From: Streptomyces phaeolivaceus
Lineage (GTDB): Bacteria > Actinomycetota > Actinomycetes > Streptomycetales > Streptomycetaceae
Length of the DNA: 64,000 nucleotides
Assembly: GCF_009184865.1 (NCBI RefSeq)
Contig: NZ_CP045096.1
Span: forward strand, 9,796,001-9,860,000
Direction: 5' to 3'
The notes under the pieces were generated by a model that did not search any database, had not been told where the DNA came from, and saw only the letters and a list, made by a program, of their open reading frames with translations. Of the stretch, positions 8,091 to 17,767 are shown piece after piece. The position numbers were made by a program, and so were the translations under genes. Numbering within the stretch: the stretch's first letter is position 1; each line of letters starts with the position of its first letter.

Positions 8091-8693
8091 TCAGGGTGCG
8101 ACCGGGAGCGGATCGCCCCAGCCGTCCCCGAAGAACGTCTCCGCCAGCGGGCGCCGCTCGCGGACGGCGGTCTCCCGGGCCCGCAGCTCCGGCGGGAGGA
8201 GGTCCGCCGACGCCAGGGCGCCGATCGCGGTGACGGACAGCGGCCGGTAGCCGTCCGGGACACCCAGCGACACCCGCAGCCGCTCGGCGTCGAAGCCGCC
8301 CATCTGATGGGCGTGCAGCCCCAACGCGTGCGCCTGCACCGACAGTTGGGCCACCGCAAGGCCGGTGTCGTACGCGGGCCCGTGCTGCGCCGCACCGTTC
8401 TCGGCACGCTCCGCCGCGAGCGCGGCGATCAGCAGCGAACTGTCTCCCGCCCAGAGCCGGTTGGAGGACACCAGGCTGTCGAAGAGCCGCTGGTACGTCG
8501 GTTCGCCACGCCGTCCGACCAGGAAGCGCCACGGCTGCGAGTTCCGGGAGGAGGGCGCCCAGCGGGCCGCCTCCAGCAGCGACACCAGCTCTTCGTCGCC
8601 GATGGTGTGCGTGGCGTCGAACGAGCGCGGGCTCCAGCGTTCGGCCAGCAGGGGGTGGACGGCCACGGCCGTGTGCGCGGTGCGAGGTGACAT
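8091..8693 (-). CDS. Nitroreductase-family flavoprotein
   Basis: A 200-residue protein with the FMN-binding motif RWSPRSFD near the N-terminus, then AARWAPSSRNSQPWRFLV, the middle segment YDTGLAVAQLSVQAHALGLHAHQMGGFD and the family-typical C-terminus RRPLAETFFGDGWG. Such enzymes are soluble FMN oxidoreductases using NAD(P)H; the substrate is not predictable. Confidence 0.85.
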   Translation of the reverse strand: MSPRTAHTAVAVHPLLAERWSPRSFDATHTIGDEELVSLLEAARWAPSSRNSQPWRFLVGRRGEPTYQRLFDSLVSSNRLWAGDSSLLIAALAAERAENGAAQHGPAYDTGLAVAQLSVQAHALGLHAHQMGGFDAERLRVSLGVPDGYRPLSVTAIGALASADLLPPELRARETAVRERRPLAETFFGDGWGDPLPVAP

Positions 8694-8747
8694 GGTGCTG
8701 CCTTTCTTCGGCGCCGGCGGGGATGCGACGCCGGTGAGGATGTGAGG

Positions 8748-9896
8748 TCAACGGGGATCGGGGGGAACGAGTTCCGTCACGAGCGCGGCCACCTGTTCCA
8801 CCTCGACGAGGAAGCCGTCGTGGCCGTGCGGTGATTCGATCACCCGGGGGCCGTCCGCCGTGGGAATGCCCGCCGTCAACTCCGCCTGTTGGGCGAGCGG
8901 GTAGAGGCGATCGGAGTCGACCCCGGCGACCAGGGTCCGCGCGGTCACCCGGCCGAGGGCGGCGCGTGCCCCGCCGCGTCGGCGGCCGATGTCATGGCTG
9001 TTCATGGCCTCGGACAGCACGACACAGCTGCCCGCGTCGAAGCGGCCCACCAGCTTGGCCGCGTGATGGTCGAGATAGGAGCCGACCCGGTACCGGCCGC
9101 CGCGCCAGGGATCCTCGGTGTCCTGCGGGAGGCGGCCGAAGCGGGCCTGGAGTTCCGGCTCGCTGCGATACGTGACATGTGCCGTCCTGCGGGCCAGCCC
9201 GAGCCCGGCGTCGGGGCCCCGGCCGGTGCCGTGGTAGTCGCCGCCGTGCCAGTGCGGATCGGAGCGGATGGCGTGCAGCTGGATGTCGGCCCAGGCGATC
9301 TGCTCGGCGCTCGCCGCCGCCGCGGTGGCGAGCAGCAGCAGCGCGTCCGTCCGCTCGGGGCGCGACACCGCCCATTCCAGCGCCCGCATCCCACCCATCG
9401 ACCCGCCGACCACCAGGGCCCGGCGGTCGACGCCCAGCGCATCGGCCAGGTCCGCCTCGGCCGCGACCTGGTGACGCTGGGTCAGGAACGGGAAGTCCCC
9501 GCCCCAGTGCCGCCCGGACGGGCCGGTGGAGGACGGCCCGGTGCTGCCCTGACAGCCTCCGAGCACGTTCGGCGCCACCACGAACCAGCGGTCCGTGTCG
9601 AGCGCCCGCCCGGGGCCGACGAGCCCGTCCCACCGGCCGGCGGTGGGGTGACCGGGCCCGGCGGGACCGGCCACATGACTGTCGCCGGTGAGGGCGTGCA
9701 GCACCAGCACCGCGTTGGACCGGTCCGCCGCGAGGCGCCCCCAGGTCTCGAACACCAGCCGCACACCCGGCAGTTCACCCCCCGCCTCCAGCGGAAGCGG
9801 GCTCTCGCGCGCGAACCACCGGCGACGCCCGTGCGGGTCCCCCTCCCGCCAGGCCCCGGAGGCCGGCGGGAGGAGGACCTGAGACGGCGTCAGCAC
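8748..9896 (-). CDS. metX: Homoserine O-acetyltransferase
   Basis: An alpha/beta-hydrolase acyltransferase converting homoserine to O-acetylhomoserine, the committed step of methionine synthesis. The nucleophile elbow is GGSMGGMRALEW; the acid and base lie in GVDSDRLYP and SPHGHDGFL; NVLGGCQGSTGPSS and FETWGRLA are family signatures. The frame extends upstream to a GTG at 9989, but that would overlap the leader-peptide ORF. The GTG at 9894-9896 (VLTPSQ) is preferred, though its RBS is poor. The usual sulfhydrylase partner metY is not adjacent. Confidence 0.85.
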   Translation of the reverse strand: MLTPSQVLLPPASGAWREGDPHGRRRWFARESPLPLEAGGELPGVRLVFETWGRLAADRSNAVLVLHALTGDSHVAGPAGPGHPTAGRWDGLVGPGRALDTDRWFVVAPNVLGGCQGSTGPSSTGPSGRHWGGDFPFLTQRHQVAAEADLADALGVDRRALVVGGSMGGMRALEWAVSRPERTDALLLLATAAAASAEQIAWADIQLHAIRSDPHWHGGDYHGTGRGPDAGLGLARRTAHVTYRSEPELQARFGRLPQDTEDPWRGGRYRVGSYLDHHAAKLVGRFDAGSCVVLSEAMNSHDIGRRRGGARAALGRVTARTLVAGVDSDRLYPLAQQAELTAGIPTADGPRVIESPHGHDGFLVEVEQVAALVTELVPPDPR

Positions 9897-9954
9897 GGTG
9901 TTCAGGACGCGCCCTTGGCCGCGCGAGTGGCTGCTCAGGGGCCGGAGCGAGGCG

Positions 9955-10029
9955 TCAGCTCGTGGCGGAACAGCCCGTGGTGGTGACACGCACGTAGTCG
10001 ACGTGGCGGCGGGTCACGAGCACGGTCAT
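9955..10029 (-). CDS. Cysteine-type leader peptide upstream of metX
   Basis: A 24-codon ORF (ATG at 10027-10029) contains RRHVDYVRV and a late cysteine (TTGCSATS). This RRHVD-x-x-R core with a C-terminal cysteine matches the short leader peptides found before actinobacterial sulfur-assimilation genes, thought to sense cysteine or charged tRNA-Cys by ribosome stalling. It ends about 60 nt before the preferred metX start, so attenuation of metX is the likely role. No obvious Rho-independent terminator was identified between them. Confidence 0.72.
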   Translation of the reverse strand: MTVLVTRRHVDYVRVTTTGCSATS

Positions 10030-10138
10030 GGGGCCAGACAACCACATCCGGGCGGCGACGCACCAGATCAACCCCGTTGTCTCAGCGGCTGGGACGGATG
10101 GTGGACGCCCCTGTCCGCCCTGTGTTTTGATCCCGGCC

Positions 10139-10228
10139 ATGGAGACCACCGGCCCGGCGCACACGGTGCCGCTCGACCCGTTCTGGGTGAGCCGCCGCGC
10201 CGACCACTTCGACGAGGTCTGTCGCTGA
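10139..10228 (+). other. Short ORF, 29 codons, doubtful
   Basis: An ATG-initiated frame (METTGPAHTVPLDPFWVSRR, ending DEVCR) sits alone between metX and the MFS gene. Its composition is protein-like but it has no recognised relatives. It may be the remaining end of a lost gene. Confidence 0.25.
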
Positions 10229-10376
10229 CCGCCGTACCCCGGCCGCCCGCACCCCCTCGTCCCCCTCGTCCCCCTCGTCCCCTCCGTTCCCGACCCGTTC
10301 CCGGCGCACCCGTCCGACGTCGACCAGCTTCAGCCGTACGGTGGTTGGGGCCGGCCGTAGTTCCGCGAAGGACCCC

Positions 10377-11851
10377 ATGGCGATGCTTCCCGGTGAAGAC
10401 CGCGCGGCGCGACGGGTGCTGTCGGTGTGTCTGGCCGCGGGCGCGACCACCTTGCTGGACCAGGCGGTGCTGAACATCGCCGTGCCGAGCGTGCGCCAGT
10501 CGCTCGGCGCCTCCGCCGGAGACGTCCAGTGGATGGTGGCCGGCTACTCCCTGACGTTCGGCCTGGCGCTCGTGCCCGGCGGCAGCCTCGGCGACCTGTA
10601 CGGACGGAAACACCTCTTCCTGGCCGGGATGGCCGTCTTCCTCCTGGCCGGGATCACGGCGGCGACGGGCGGGGGACCCGGGACCCTGATCGGCGCGCGC
10701 CTGGTGCAGGGCGCCGCGGCCGGACTCGTCAACTCCCAGGTGATCGGCACCCTTCAGGACGTCTTCCACGGCCCGGCCCGCGGCCGGGCGCTGGGCATGT
10801 ACGCGGTCGCGGCCGGTGTCGCCGCGGCGCTCGGACCGCCCCTCGGCGGCGCGCTCGTCGCCGGCCTGGCCCCGGAACGGGCTGGCGGGCCTGCCTCCTG
10901 CTGAGCGCCCCCTGCGCCGTGGCGACCCTGGCCCTCGCGGTCCGCCGCCTGCCACCGCCTCGGCGCACCGCCCGGAACGCCCGGCTGGACGTCCTCGGCC
11001 TCGGCCTGGCCTGCGGATGCACCCTGACCCTGATGGTGCCCTTCATCCGCACCCCCGACAGCGGGCGGGAGGCGCTCCTGTGGGCGGCGGCGCTGTGCGC
11101 CCTGGCGGCCGTCTTCGCCGCGCACCAGCGTCTACGGGTCCGCCGAGGCCGCCGGCCGCTGGTCCATCCGGCGCTGAGGTCGTCGAGGCCGTACGCCCTC
11201 GGCACGGTCGTCGCCATGGCCCAGTTCGGCTCCTCGCTGGCCGCGTCCCTCGTGCTCACCGTCTTCCTGCAGGACGGGCTCGGTCTGTCCGCGCTCCTCA
11301 CGGCGGCGGTCACGCTTCCCTCGGCGGTCGCCATGGGCGTCTCCTCGGCCCTCGCCTGGCGCCTCGTACGGCGGATCGGACCGCGCACGGTGACCGTCGG
11401 CCTCGCCCTCGGCATCGGCGCCGCCCTGGCCGGGGCCGTCATCGCGCTCTCCGTGCCGACGGCCGCACTGCCGGTGGCACTCGCCGGGACACAACTGCTG
11501 GCCGGCGCCGCGTCGGGGCTCAGCGTCGCGCCCAACCAGACGCAGGTGCTGCAACACGCCCCGGCCGAGGCCGCCGGAGTGGGCGGCGGCATTCTGCAGA
11601 TGGCCCAGCGCATCGCGGCGGCCGTCTGCCTCAGCGCCGTCTCGGCCGTCTACCTGTACGCCGCGCCCGGCCCGCCCGGCGACGGCCACGCCCGGACCGG
11701 ATACGCGTTCGCCTCCTGCGTCTGCGCCGCCCTGCTCGCCGTGGCCCTGGTGCTGTCGCTGCTGCGGGGCGCGACCACCTCGTCGCGCACGTCAACTCGC
11801 CTGCCTGCGAATCCCGTTGACGTGCTGCCCGCCGCCGAGAAGGCTCCCTGA
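10377..11851 (+). pseudogene. MFS drug-exporter-type transporter, frameshifted
   Basis: A DHA2-like 14-helix exporter sequence split between two frames. The first frame (from the ATG at 10377) has TTLLDQAVLNIAVPSVR, the motif A region GSLGDLYGRKHLFL and motif C-like GPPLGGALVAGLAPE, then runs into a stop at ~10904. The second frame resumes exactly at the expected continuation GWRACLLLSAPCAV and reads to 11851. The shift corresponds to one missing base around 10873-10885. Either a recent pseudogene or a sequencing error in a C/G-rich run. Upstream are three copies of a 9-nt C-rich repeat (~10254-10284). Confidence 0.82.
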
Positions 11852-12025
11852 GCCGCGTCGCCCGGACGCGCCCCGGACCGCCGTCCGAGGCCGGACGCGC
11901 CCCGGACCGCCGTCGATCCGATCGGCCACGTCGAACCGATCGCCCGCGGTCGCTGACCGGATCGGTCCGCTGTGGGACCCGATGCGGCCTGTTCGCCGCC
12001 CCGCCGCGGGGCGGAGGCTTGGGGC

Positions 12026-12628
12026 ATGACCCGAGCACTGATCGTCATCGATGTCCAGGAGTCCTTCCGCGCCCAGCCGCTGTGGGAGACGATCTCCGAC
12101 CCGAAGATCGCCGACAAGGTGAACCGACTGGTCCGGTCGGCCCGCCGCGCCGGCGACCTGGTGGTGTGGGTGCTGCACTCCGAGCCCGGCACCGGCGACG
12201 TCTTCGACCCCGCCCTCGGCCACGTCCGTCCACTGGAGGAACTGGACCCGAGGCAGGACGGCGAGCCGCTGGTCCACAAGACCGCGCACAACGCCTTCAC
12301 CACCACCAACCTGCAGCAACTCCTCACCGAGAACGGGGTCCGCGAACTCGCCGTCTGCGGTATCCGCACCGAACAGTGCGTGGAGACCACGGCCCGCGTC
12401 GCGAGCGACCTCGGCTACCGGGTCACCTTCGTGGTCGACGCGACCGCCACCAACCCGATCCCGCACCGCGACGCCCCCGCCGACCGGAGCGTCGCCGAAC
12501 TGCTCGCCGACCCCCGCACCCTGCCCGCCGACGAGGCCGTCCGCCGTACCGAGTACGCCCTCGCCGGACGCTTCGCCACCATCGCCACGGTGGACGAGCT
12601 GGAAGCCGCGGCGGACCTTCGGGCATGA
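12026..12628 (+). CDS. Isochorismatase-fold cysteine hydrolase
   Basis: A 200-residue protein starting [20 protein letters not shown] (catalytic Asp in IDVQ). The lysine is in HKTAHNAF and the nucleophilic cysteine in [14 protein letters not shown]. Members hydrolyse amides or vinyl ethers. The next gene (12639) is a DJ-1/AraC regulator 10 bp downstream, a recurring pair in which the regulator probably controls the hydrolase. The region 11850-12025 upstream carries a ~22-bp direct repeat rich in GGACGCGCCCCGG. Confidence 0.86.
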   Translation: MTRALIVIDVQESFRAQPLWETISDPKIADKVNRLVRSARRAGDLVVWVLHSEPGTGDVFDPALGHVRPLEELDPRQDGEPLVHKTAHNAFTTTNLQQLLTENGVRELAVCGIRTEQCVETTARVASDLGYRVTFVVDATATNPIPHRDAPADRSVAELLADPRTLPADEAVRRTEYALAGRFATIATVDELEAAADLRA

Positions 12629-12638
12629 TGACCGGATC

Positions 12639-13547
12639 GTGAGCCACGTCGTCTTCTTCCTGGTGCCCGGAGTCCATCTGCTGGACCTGGCGGGACCCGC
12701 GCAGGTCTTCTCCACCGCGGCCGACTTCGGGCACCCCTACACCCTCACCTACGTCGCCGAACAGCCACCGGTCCCCACCGCCCAGGGACTGCCCCTGGTC
12801 GCCGGAACGGACTGGCCCGAACTGGGGCCCGAGGACCTGATCGTGGTCCCCGGCTGGCGGGCCCGCACCCTGGCCGACTCGCCCGCCATCACCGACGCCT
12901 CCCTCAAGATGCTGCGGGACCACCACAGCGGCGGCGGCAGCGTGGCCAGCGTCTGCGCCGGCGCGGAGGCGCTCGGGCGGGCCGGACTGCTCCAGGGCCG
13001 CCGCTGCACCACCCACCACGACGTACAGGACGAGCTGGCCCTGCGTCACCCCGGGGCGGTCGTCGTCCGTGACGTCCTGTTCACCGCCGACGACCGGGTG
13101 ATCACCTCGGCCGGTATCGCCAGCGGTATCGATCTGGCGCTGCATCTCGTCGCCGGCCGGCACGGGCCCGCCGTCGCCGCGCAGGTCGCCCGCGACATGG
13201 TCGTCTACGCCCGCCGCAACGGCCACGAACCGCAGTCCAGCGCGATGTTCCGGCACCGGTCCCATCTCGACGACACCGTGCACCGCGCCCAGGACCTCAT
13301 CGACACCCGCTTCGACCAGCCGCTCCCGCTGCCCGGCCTGGCGGCGGCCGTCGGCGTCAGCGAACGCACCCTCACCCGCCTCTTCAGCCGCGCCACCGGC
13401 CTCACCCCGCTGCGCTACCAGCAGACCCTGCGGGTGGAACGCGCCGAACACCTCATCAGCCACGGCGCCACGGTCGACGCCGCCGCCCGCTCGGTCGGCT
13501 TCGAGGACGCCAGGATGCTGCGCCGCCTGCGCGCCCGTGCCGCCTGA
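12639..13547 (+). CDS. GlxA/FtrA-type regulator: DJ-1/PfpI domain plus AraC HTH
   Basis: A 302-residue protein from the GTG at 12639. Residues ~1-180 form a class-I glutamine-amidotransferase-like DJ-1 domain (FFLVPGVHLLDLAGPAQVF, and SVCAGAEALGRAGLL with the nucleophile-position cysteine). Residues ~205-300 form an AraC-type double HTH (LAAAVGVSERTLTRLFSRAT, then a second helix pair ending SVGFEDARMLRRL). It likely senses a small metabolite and regulates the hydrolase 10 bp upstream. Confidence 0.88.
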   Translation: MSHVVFFLVPGVHLLDLAGPAQVFSTAADFGHPYTLTYVAEQPPVPTAQGLPLVAGTDWPELGPEDLIVVPGWRARTLADSPAITDASLKMLRDHHSGGGSVASVCAGAEALGRAGLLQGRRCTTHHDVQDELALRHPGAVVVRDVLFTADDRVITSAGIASGIDLALHLVAGRHGPAVAAQVARDMVVYARRNGHEPQSSAMFRHRSHLDDTVHRAQDLIDTRFDQPLPLPGLAAAVGVSERTLTRLFSRATGLTPLRYQQTLRVERAEHLISHGATVDAAARSVGFEDARMLRRLRARAA

Positions 13548-13571
13548 ACGCGGCCTGGGCGCGGGGGAGTC

Positions 13572-15023
13572 TCAGCGGGCGAACACGTCCGCGAACCTCC
13601 GGCCCGCGACCACCGGATAGCCGAAGTCCGTCGCGTCGAAGGACGTCGCCGAGGCCGTCGTCAGGCCGGAGGCCGCGCCCCGCAGCACCCACGCCGCCCC
13701 GTCGTCGTAGCCGTTCGGCAGGACGTCCTCGCCGAACGCGCCGATCGCCAGATCCGCCCTGCCGTTGGCGTTGATGTCACGCAGCCGGAGCGAGGAGCCG
13801 AAGTGGTCCCCGGCCTCCGCCGCGCCCGGCACCCCCGCCGTGGCCTGGTGGAAGGACTGGGCACCGGCCGTCGTCAGTCCGTTCGCACCGCCCTTGAGGA
13901 GGACGACGCTGCCGACGTTGCGCCTGCCGTCCACGTCCTCGTACGGGGCGCCGATCGCGAGGTCCGCGCGGCCGTCGCCGGTCACATCGCCCAGGGCGAG
14001 CGCCGAACCGAAGTCGTCCCCGGCCTCGTCGGTGCCCGGGACACCGGGGCTGTCCTGGTGGTAGGCGCGCCCCTTGAGCGGCAGACCGGACGCCGAGCCG
14101 TACCGCACCATGACCGAACCGCCCTCGACACCCGCCTCGTCGGCGGTGACCAGATCGTCGTACCCGTCGCCGTCGATGTCGCCCGTCGCGACGGCCCCCG
14201 ACCACCACGCGGCGGAGCCGGTCGTCCCGTCGTCACTGAGGTCCGTGTGCAGGGAGCCGATGTCACCGTGGCCGCCGCGCAGCACACCCACATAGCCGGA
14301 CATCGGGGTGCCGTCCGGCTCGGTCCGGGTGCCGTGCAGGACGTACTCGAAGCCGTCGCCGCCGTCCCCGGAGGAGAAGTGACCGGCCACGACGCCGTCG
14401 AGACGGACGCCGTCCGGCAGGAAGTCCACCTCGGGGGCGAGCGCCCCGTCCTGCGTGGGCCCGCCGTCGCCGTACCACCAGAAGGTGTCGTTCCCGACGA
14501 CGGCGAGCTGCGCCGTGCCGTCCCCGTCGAGGTCGGCGAAGGCCGCGCCCTCCCCGAAACCGGCCGCCTCGGCGGTCGGCGCGGTGAGCGACAGCCCGCC
14601 GGAGGTGAAGGGCTTCGCACCTCCCCAGACGATCGTCACCGAGCCGCGCGGCTTGCCGGTGACCTCCTCGCCGGGCGCGCCCACGATCAGATCGGCGTAG
14701 CCGTCGCCGTTCACGTCACCGCTGGTGACGTTCTCGCCGAACCTGTCCACGCTCTCCGAAGCGCCCGGCACACCAGGGGTGTTCTGGGTGACGTTCACGA
14801 ACCGGGTCCCGCCGACGCCGGAGGCGGAGCCGAACAGGACGGTGACCGTGCCGCCGCTCGCCTTGGGTGTGCCGACGGCGAGATCGCGGTAGCCGTCACC
14901 GTCGAAGTCGTCCGCCAGACGGACCGGCGCCGCGCCGGCCACGGGCGCGCCGAGCCCGGTGACAGCGAGCGCGAGGGCGGCGGCCGCCGTGGCCACGGTC
15001 AGGGTGGATCTGCGCAACGTCAT
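13572..15023 (-). CDS. Secreted FG-GAP/integrin-alpha-like repeat protein
   Basis: A 483-residue protein from the ATG at 15021-15023: a Sec signal peptide (TLTVATAAAALALAVTG ending near GAAPVRLA) and then about seven FG-GAP blades. Each blade has a calcium-binding DxDGDGxxD loop (DDFDGDGYRDLAVG, GDVNGDGYADLIVGAPGE, GDIDGDGYDDLVT, GDVTGDGRADLAIGAPYED). The fold is a beta-propeller expected outside the cell; ligand unknown. Confidence 0.88.
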   Translation of the reverse strand: MTLRRSTLTVATAAAALALAVTGLGAPVAGAAPVRLADDFDGDGYRDLAVGTPKASGGTVTVLFGSASGVGGTRFVNVTQNTPGVPGASESVDRFGENVTSGDVNGDGYADLIVGAPGEEVTGKPRGSVTIVWGGAKPFTSGGLSLTAPTAEAAGFGEGAAFADLDGDGTAQLAVVGNDTFWWYGDGGPTQDGALAPEVDFLPDGVRLDGVVAGHFSSGDGGDGFEYVLHGTRTEPDGTPMSGYVGVLRGGHGDIGSLHTDLSDDGTTGSAAWWSGAVATGDIDGDGYDDLVTADEAGVEGGSVMVRYGSASGLPLKGRAYHQDSPGVPGTDEAGDDFGSALALGDVTGDGRADLAIGAPYEDVDGRRNVGSVVLLKGGANGLTTAGAQSFHQATAGVPGAAEAGDHFGSSLRLRDINANGRADLAIGAFGEDVLPNGYDDGAAWVLRGAASGLTTASATSFDATDFGYPVVAGRRFADVFAR

Positions 15024-15149
15024 GCTCCTGTCTGATGAATCCGACGCCCGTACGACCTCCTTGGTGCGCAAAGGGTTGTACGCGCCGCCGTCCCACCGGG
15101 AGCGGACCCCGCCCGGCGCGACGCCGCCGGGCGTTCGACCACGCCCTGG

Positions 15150-16154
15150 TCAGATGTGTTGCGCGGCCGGGACGAGGCGCGGGACCAGCCGGACGTACGC
15201 GATCATCCCGAGGACCTCGACGAGGGTCTGGGCGACCACGACGACGGCGGCCACGGCGAGCGCGTCGGGCAGGGCCAGGGCCAGGGGCAGTACGACGAGG
15301 GAGTTGCGGGTCGCGCCGGTGAAGACGATGGCCCGTCCGGCGGCGGTGTCCAGGCGGAACAGCCGGGCCACCGCCTTCCCCGCGAACGCCATGACGACGA
15401 GGAAGACCGCATAGAAGGGGACGACGGCGGCGACATCGGTCAGGCTGTCGCCGAGCTTGGGGATCTGCGAGGCGACGACGGTCAGCAGGGTCGCGGCCAT
15501 CAGCGGCACCATCGTGGTCGTCGCGGCGTCGGAGACCCGCTGCCCGGCGGGGCGGCGCGCGGCCCACGCCTGGAGCGCCCAGGCGAGGGCGAGCGGGACG
15601 ACGATCAGGAAGGCGAAGGCCTCCAGGAACGGGCCCGCCTCGACGATGTCGGCCGACTCGGAGCCCAGGAACAGGTACAGGAACCCCGGGAGCAGCAGCA
15701 TCTGAGCCACCAGGAGCAGCGGGGTGGCGGCCAGCAGGCGGCGGCCGGAGCCACCGGCCAGCCCGGAGAAGACGATCACATAGTCCACGCACGGGCACAG
15801 CAGCACCAGCAGCACCCCGACCCGCACGGCCTGGTCCGCGGGCAGGAAGGCGAACATCGCCGCGACGACCGACGGCACCACCACGAAGTTCACCACCAGC
15901 GCCGCCGAGAGGAAGCGGCCGTCGCGCAGCGAGCGGACCAGTTCGGCGGCCGGGACCTGGAGGAAGGTGACGAACAGCAGGGACCCGAGCACGGGGTTGA
16001 TGGCGTGCTCCAGCCCCGGGCCGGCGTCCGGGGCGAGCAGGCCCAGCAGTCCGCCGACGGCCATCGCCACGAGGTAGATCGCGGCCTGGTGGTGTTCCAT
16101 CCGCTCGACCGGGCCCCGCGATCCCTGAGCCACCCTCACCGCTCCCTCGCTCAT
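15150..16154 (-). CDS. BASS-superfamily transporter, arsenite/sodium-symporter type
   Basis: About 334 residues with ten hydrophobic segments, starting MEHHQAAIYLVAMAVGGLLG after a short polar N-terminus. It contains LLCPCVDYVIVFSGLAGGSG and TGATRNSLVVLPLALALP, the crossing-helix motifs of the bile-acid:sodium symporter/ACR3 superfamily. Genomes often call it arsenic resistance protein. No ars regulator or reductase is adjacent, so arsenite export is only one possibility. The start is uncertain between 16154 (MSEGAVRV) and the MEHHQ methionine ~16100. Confidence 0.8.
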   Translation of the reverse strand: MSEGAVRVAQGSRGPVERMEHHQAAIYLVAMAVGGLLGLLAPDAGPGLEHAINPVLGSLLFVTFLQVPAAELVRSLRDGRFLSAALVVNFVVVPSVVAAMFAFLPADQAVRVGVLLVLLCPCVDYVIVFSGLAGGSGRRLLAATPLLLVAQMLLLPGFLYLFLGSESADIVEAGPFLEAFAFLIVVPLALAWALQAWAARRPAGQRVSDAATTTMVPLMAATLLTVVASQIPKLGDSLTDVAAVVPFYAVFLVVMAFAGKAVARLFRLDTAAGRAIVFTGATRNSLVVLPLALALPDALAVAAVVVVAQTLVEVLGMIAYVRLVPRLVPAAQHI

Positions 16155-16250
16155 GCGCCGACTGCCCACGGCGGCCGTTGCGTCCCCCGCCCCCCGCCCC
16201 CCCCCGCCCATCCTCACAGGTCACGCCGCATAGCGTTCACTGAGTGCATC

Positions 16251-16853
16251 ATGCAGAAGTTCGACACCCCCGCCCCGATCTCCGCCGTCCTGGCCGTCCC
16301 CGCCGGACGCGTCCGGTTCATCGCCGCCGCCCGCGCGGACACCACCGTCGACTTCGCCGACGGCGTCCTGCGGATCACGGCCGCCGCTCCCGAAGACCGG
16401 CACGTCGGCCCCTCCGGCTCCGTGGAGGTCACCGTCCGCCTGCCCGTCGGCTCCCGGGTCGAGGCCCGCACCGACAGCGCCGAACTCAGTGCCGTCGGAC
16501 CGCTCGGCGACGTCGCCTTCGAGGGCGCGTACCGCGAGATCGAGATCGACGACGCCGCGAGCCTCCATCTCACCGCGACCGACGGTGACGTCGAGGTCGG
16601 CCGGCTGGGCGGCCCCGCGGAGATCAGCACCGCCAGGGGTGACATTCGGATCGCCGAGGCCGTGCGCGGCACGGTCGTGCTCCGTACCGGGTCCGGCGAC
16701 ATCTCGGTCGGCGCCGCCGCCGGTGTCTCGGCCACCCTGGACGCCGGCACCGACCACGGCCGCGTCGGCAACTCCCTCAAGAACGACGGCACCCCTCAGC
16801 TCGACATCCGCGCCACGACGGCCCAGGGCGACATCACCGTCCGCAGCCTCTGA
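16251..16853 (+). CDS. DUF4097 family beta-helix protein
   Basis: A 200-residue protein starting MQKFDTPAPISAVLAVPAGR and built of repeated beta segments (TVRLPVGSRVEARTDSAELS, STARGDIRIAEAVRGTVVL, TTAQGDITVRSL). From memory of close relatives, a segment of about 20 residues is usually present between RADTTV and DFADGVLRI. Here these join directly, so a small in-frame deletion is likely. Function of the family is unknown; cytoplasmic. Confidence 0.85.
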   Translation: MQKFDTPAPISAVLAVPAGRVRFIAAARADTTVDFADGVLRITAAAPEDRHVGPSGSVEVTVRLPVGSRVEARTDSAELSAVGPLGDVAFEGAYREIEIDDAASLHLTATDGDVEVGRLGGPAEISTARGDIRIAEAVRGTVVLRTGSGDISVGAAAGVSATLDAGTDHGRVGNSLKNDGTPQLDIRATTAQGDITVRSL

Positions 16854-16986
16854 GGAAACGGTGGCCCGACGGGGCACGGCCGCCCGGCAGGGGAGGACGC
16901 ACGGCGCCGACCTTCCTGGAGGACCGCGAGCAGGCCGCCCCGATCTCCGCCGCCGGGAAGACCCCTACCCTGCCCCTGGGCACCCC

Positions 16987-17532
16987 TCAACGCCGGGCGT
17001 GGCGGATCCTCAAGCGTCCGAAGCCCATGACCCCGGAGATCCGGATGGTCGGACCCACCCCGGGGCGGGGCCGGCGCGGCGGCTTGTACCGGGTGTCCTT
17101 CCAGTCGGTCCGCAGGTCCTCGTACTCGACGATCGCGTCGCGGGGCACCGTGATCCTCGCCCCGCCGGTGCCGAGGTGCAGCCCGATGTCGACCACCGGA
17201 TGCTCGACGACCGCGCGGGACAGGTCCAGCCGCACCGTCCCGTAGGCGGACGTGACCTTGAGGGTCCGGGGCACCCGCCACGCCCCGCGCCGTGTGATCC
17301 GGCCCCCGGCGGCGGCGATCGTGGACGTGGTCCCCGTGTCCTCCTCCGGGAGCGAGGCCAGGGCCGACACGAGCCCGCCGCGCGTCCGGGCGGCGAGCAC
17401 CTGGTCGAGGCGGGTGCCCAGCTCCTCGTGCGAGAGGTGCCCCTCGGCGTATGCCTCCCGCAGGCGCCGTACCGCCGTGTCACGGTCGTCGTCGCGGAGC
17501 GGCGGCGCTGGGTCGTCCGGCGGAGAGGTCAC
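16987..17532 (-). CDS. DUF1707 (SHOCT-like) domain protein
   Basis: A 181-residue protein from the GTG at 17530-17532 with GGAGGTAAGG upstream. The N-terminal DUF1707 helical pair reads RDTAVRRLREAYAEGHLSHE with EELGTRLDQVLAART. A C-terminal beta-sheet (TLKVTSAYGTVRLDLSRAVV, then ITVPRDAIVEYEDLRTDWKD) and a basic tail ending RIRHARR follow. Function unknown. Confidence 0.82.
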   Translation of the reverse strand: MTSPPDDPAPPLRDDDRDTAVRRLREAYAEGHLSHEELGTRLDQVLAARTRGGLVSALASLPEEDTGTTSTIAAAGGRITRRGAWRVPRTLKVTSAYGTVRLDLSRAVVEHPVVDIGLHLGTGGARITVPRDAIVEYEDLRTDWKDTRYKPPRRPRPGVGPTIRISGVMGFGRLRIRHARR

Positions 17533-17767
17533 CGTGTCACCCTTACCTCCCGGCGCGGGGCCCGTCAAGGAGTGTGCCGCGCGGCCCGGACAGGCGTTTC
17601 GGTGGAGGGAAGTGTCCCTTCCCCTCGGGGAGTTGATCGCCGGTGAGTGGAGCACGTCGGCTGCGATGAGGGACGTACGGGCCAAAACGAGTGACGTACC
17701 GACCGGCGGGGGCGGGGTACGAACCGGCACGGGCAAGGGACGAACGGACGTGGGCGGGATACGCCAG

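Noticed and set aside
10254..10284. C-rich 9-nt repeats (CCCCTCGTC x3) before the MFS gene as a regulatory element
   Set aside because: Only three copies in a C-rich tract; no support beyond low complexity.
15156..16250. Plus-strand frame running into the DUF4097 gene
   Set aside because: Antisense to the transporter gene; the family start MQKFDTP at 16251 is clear.
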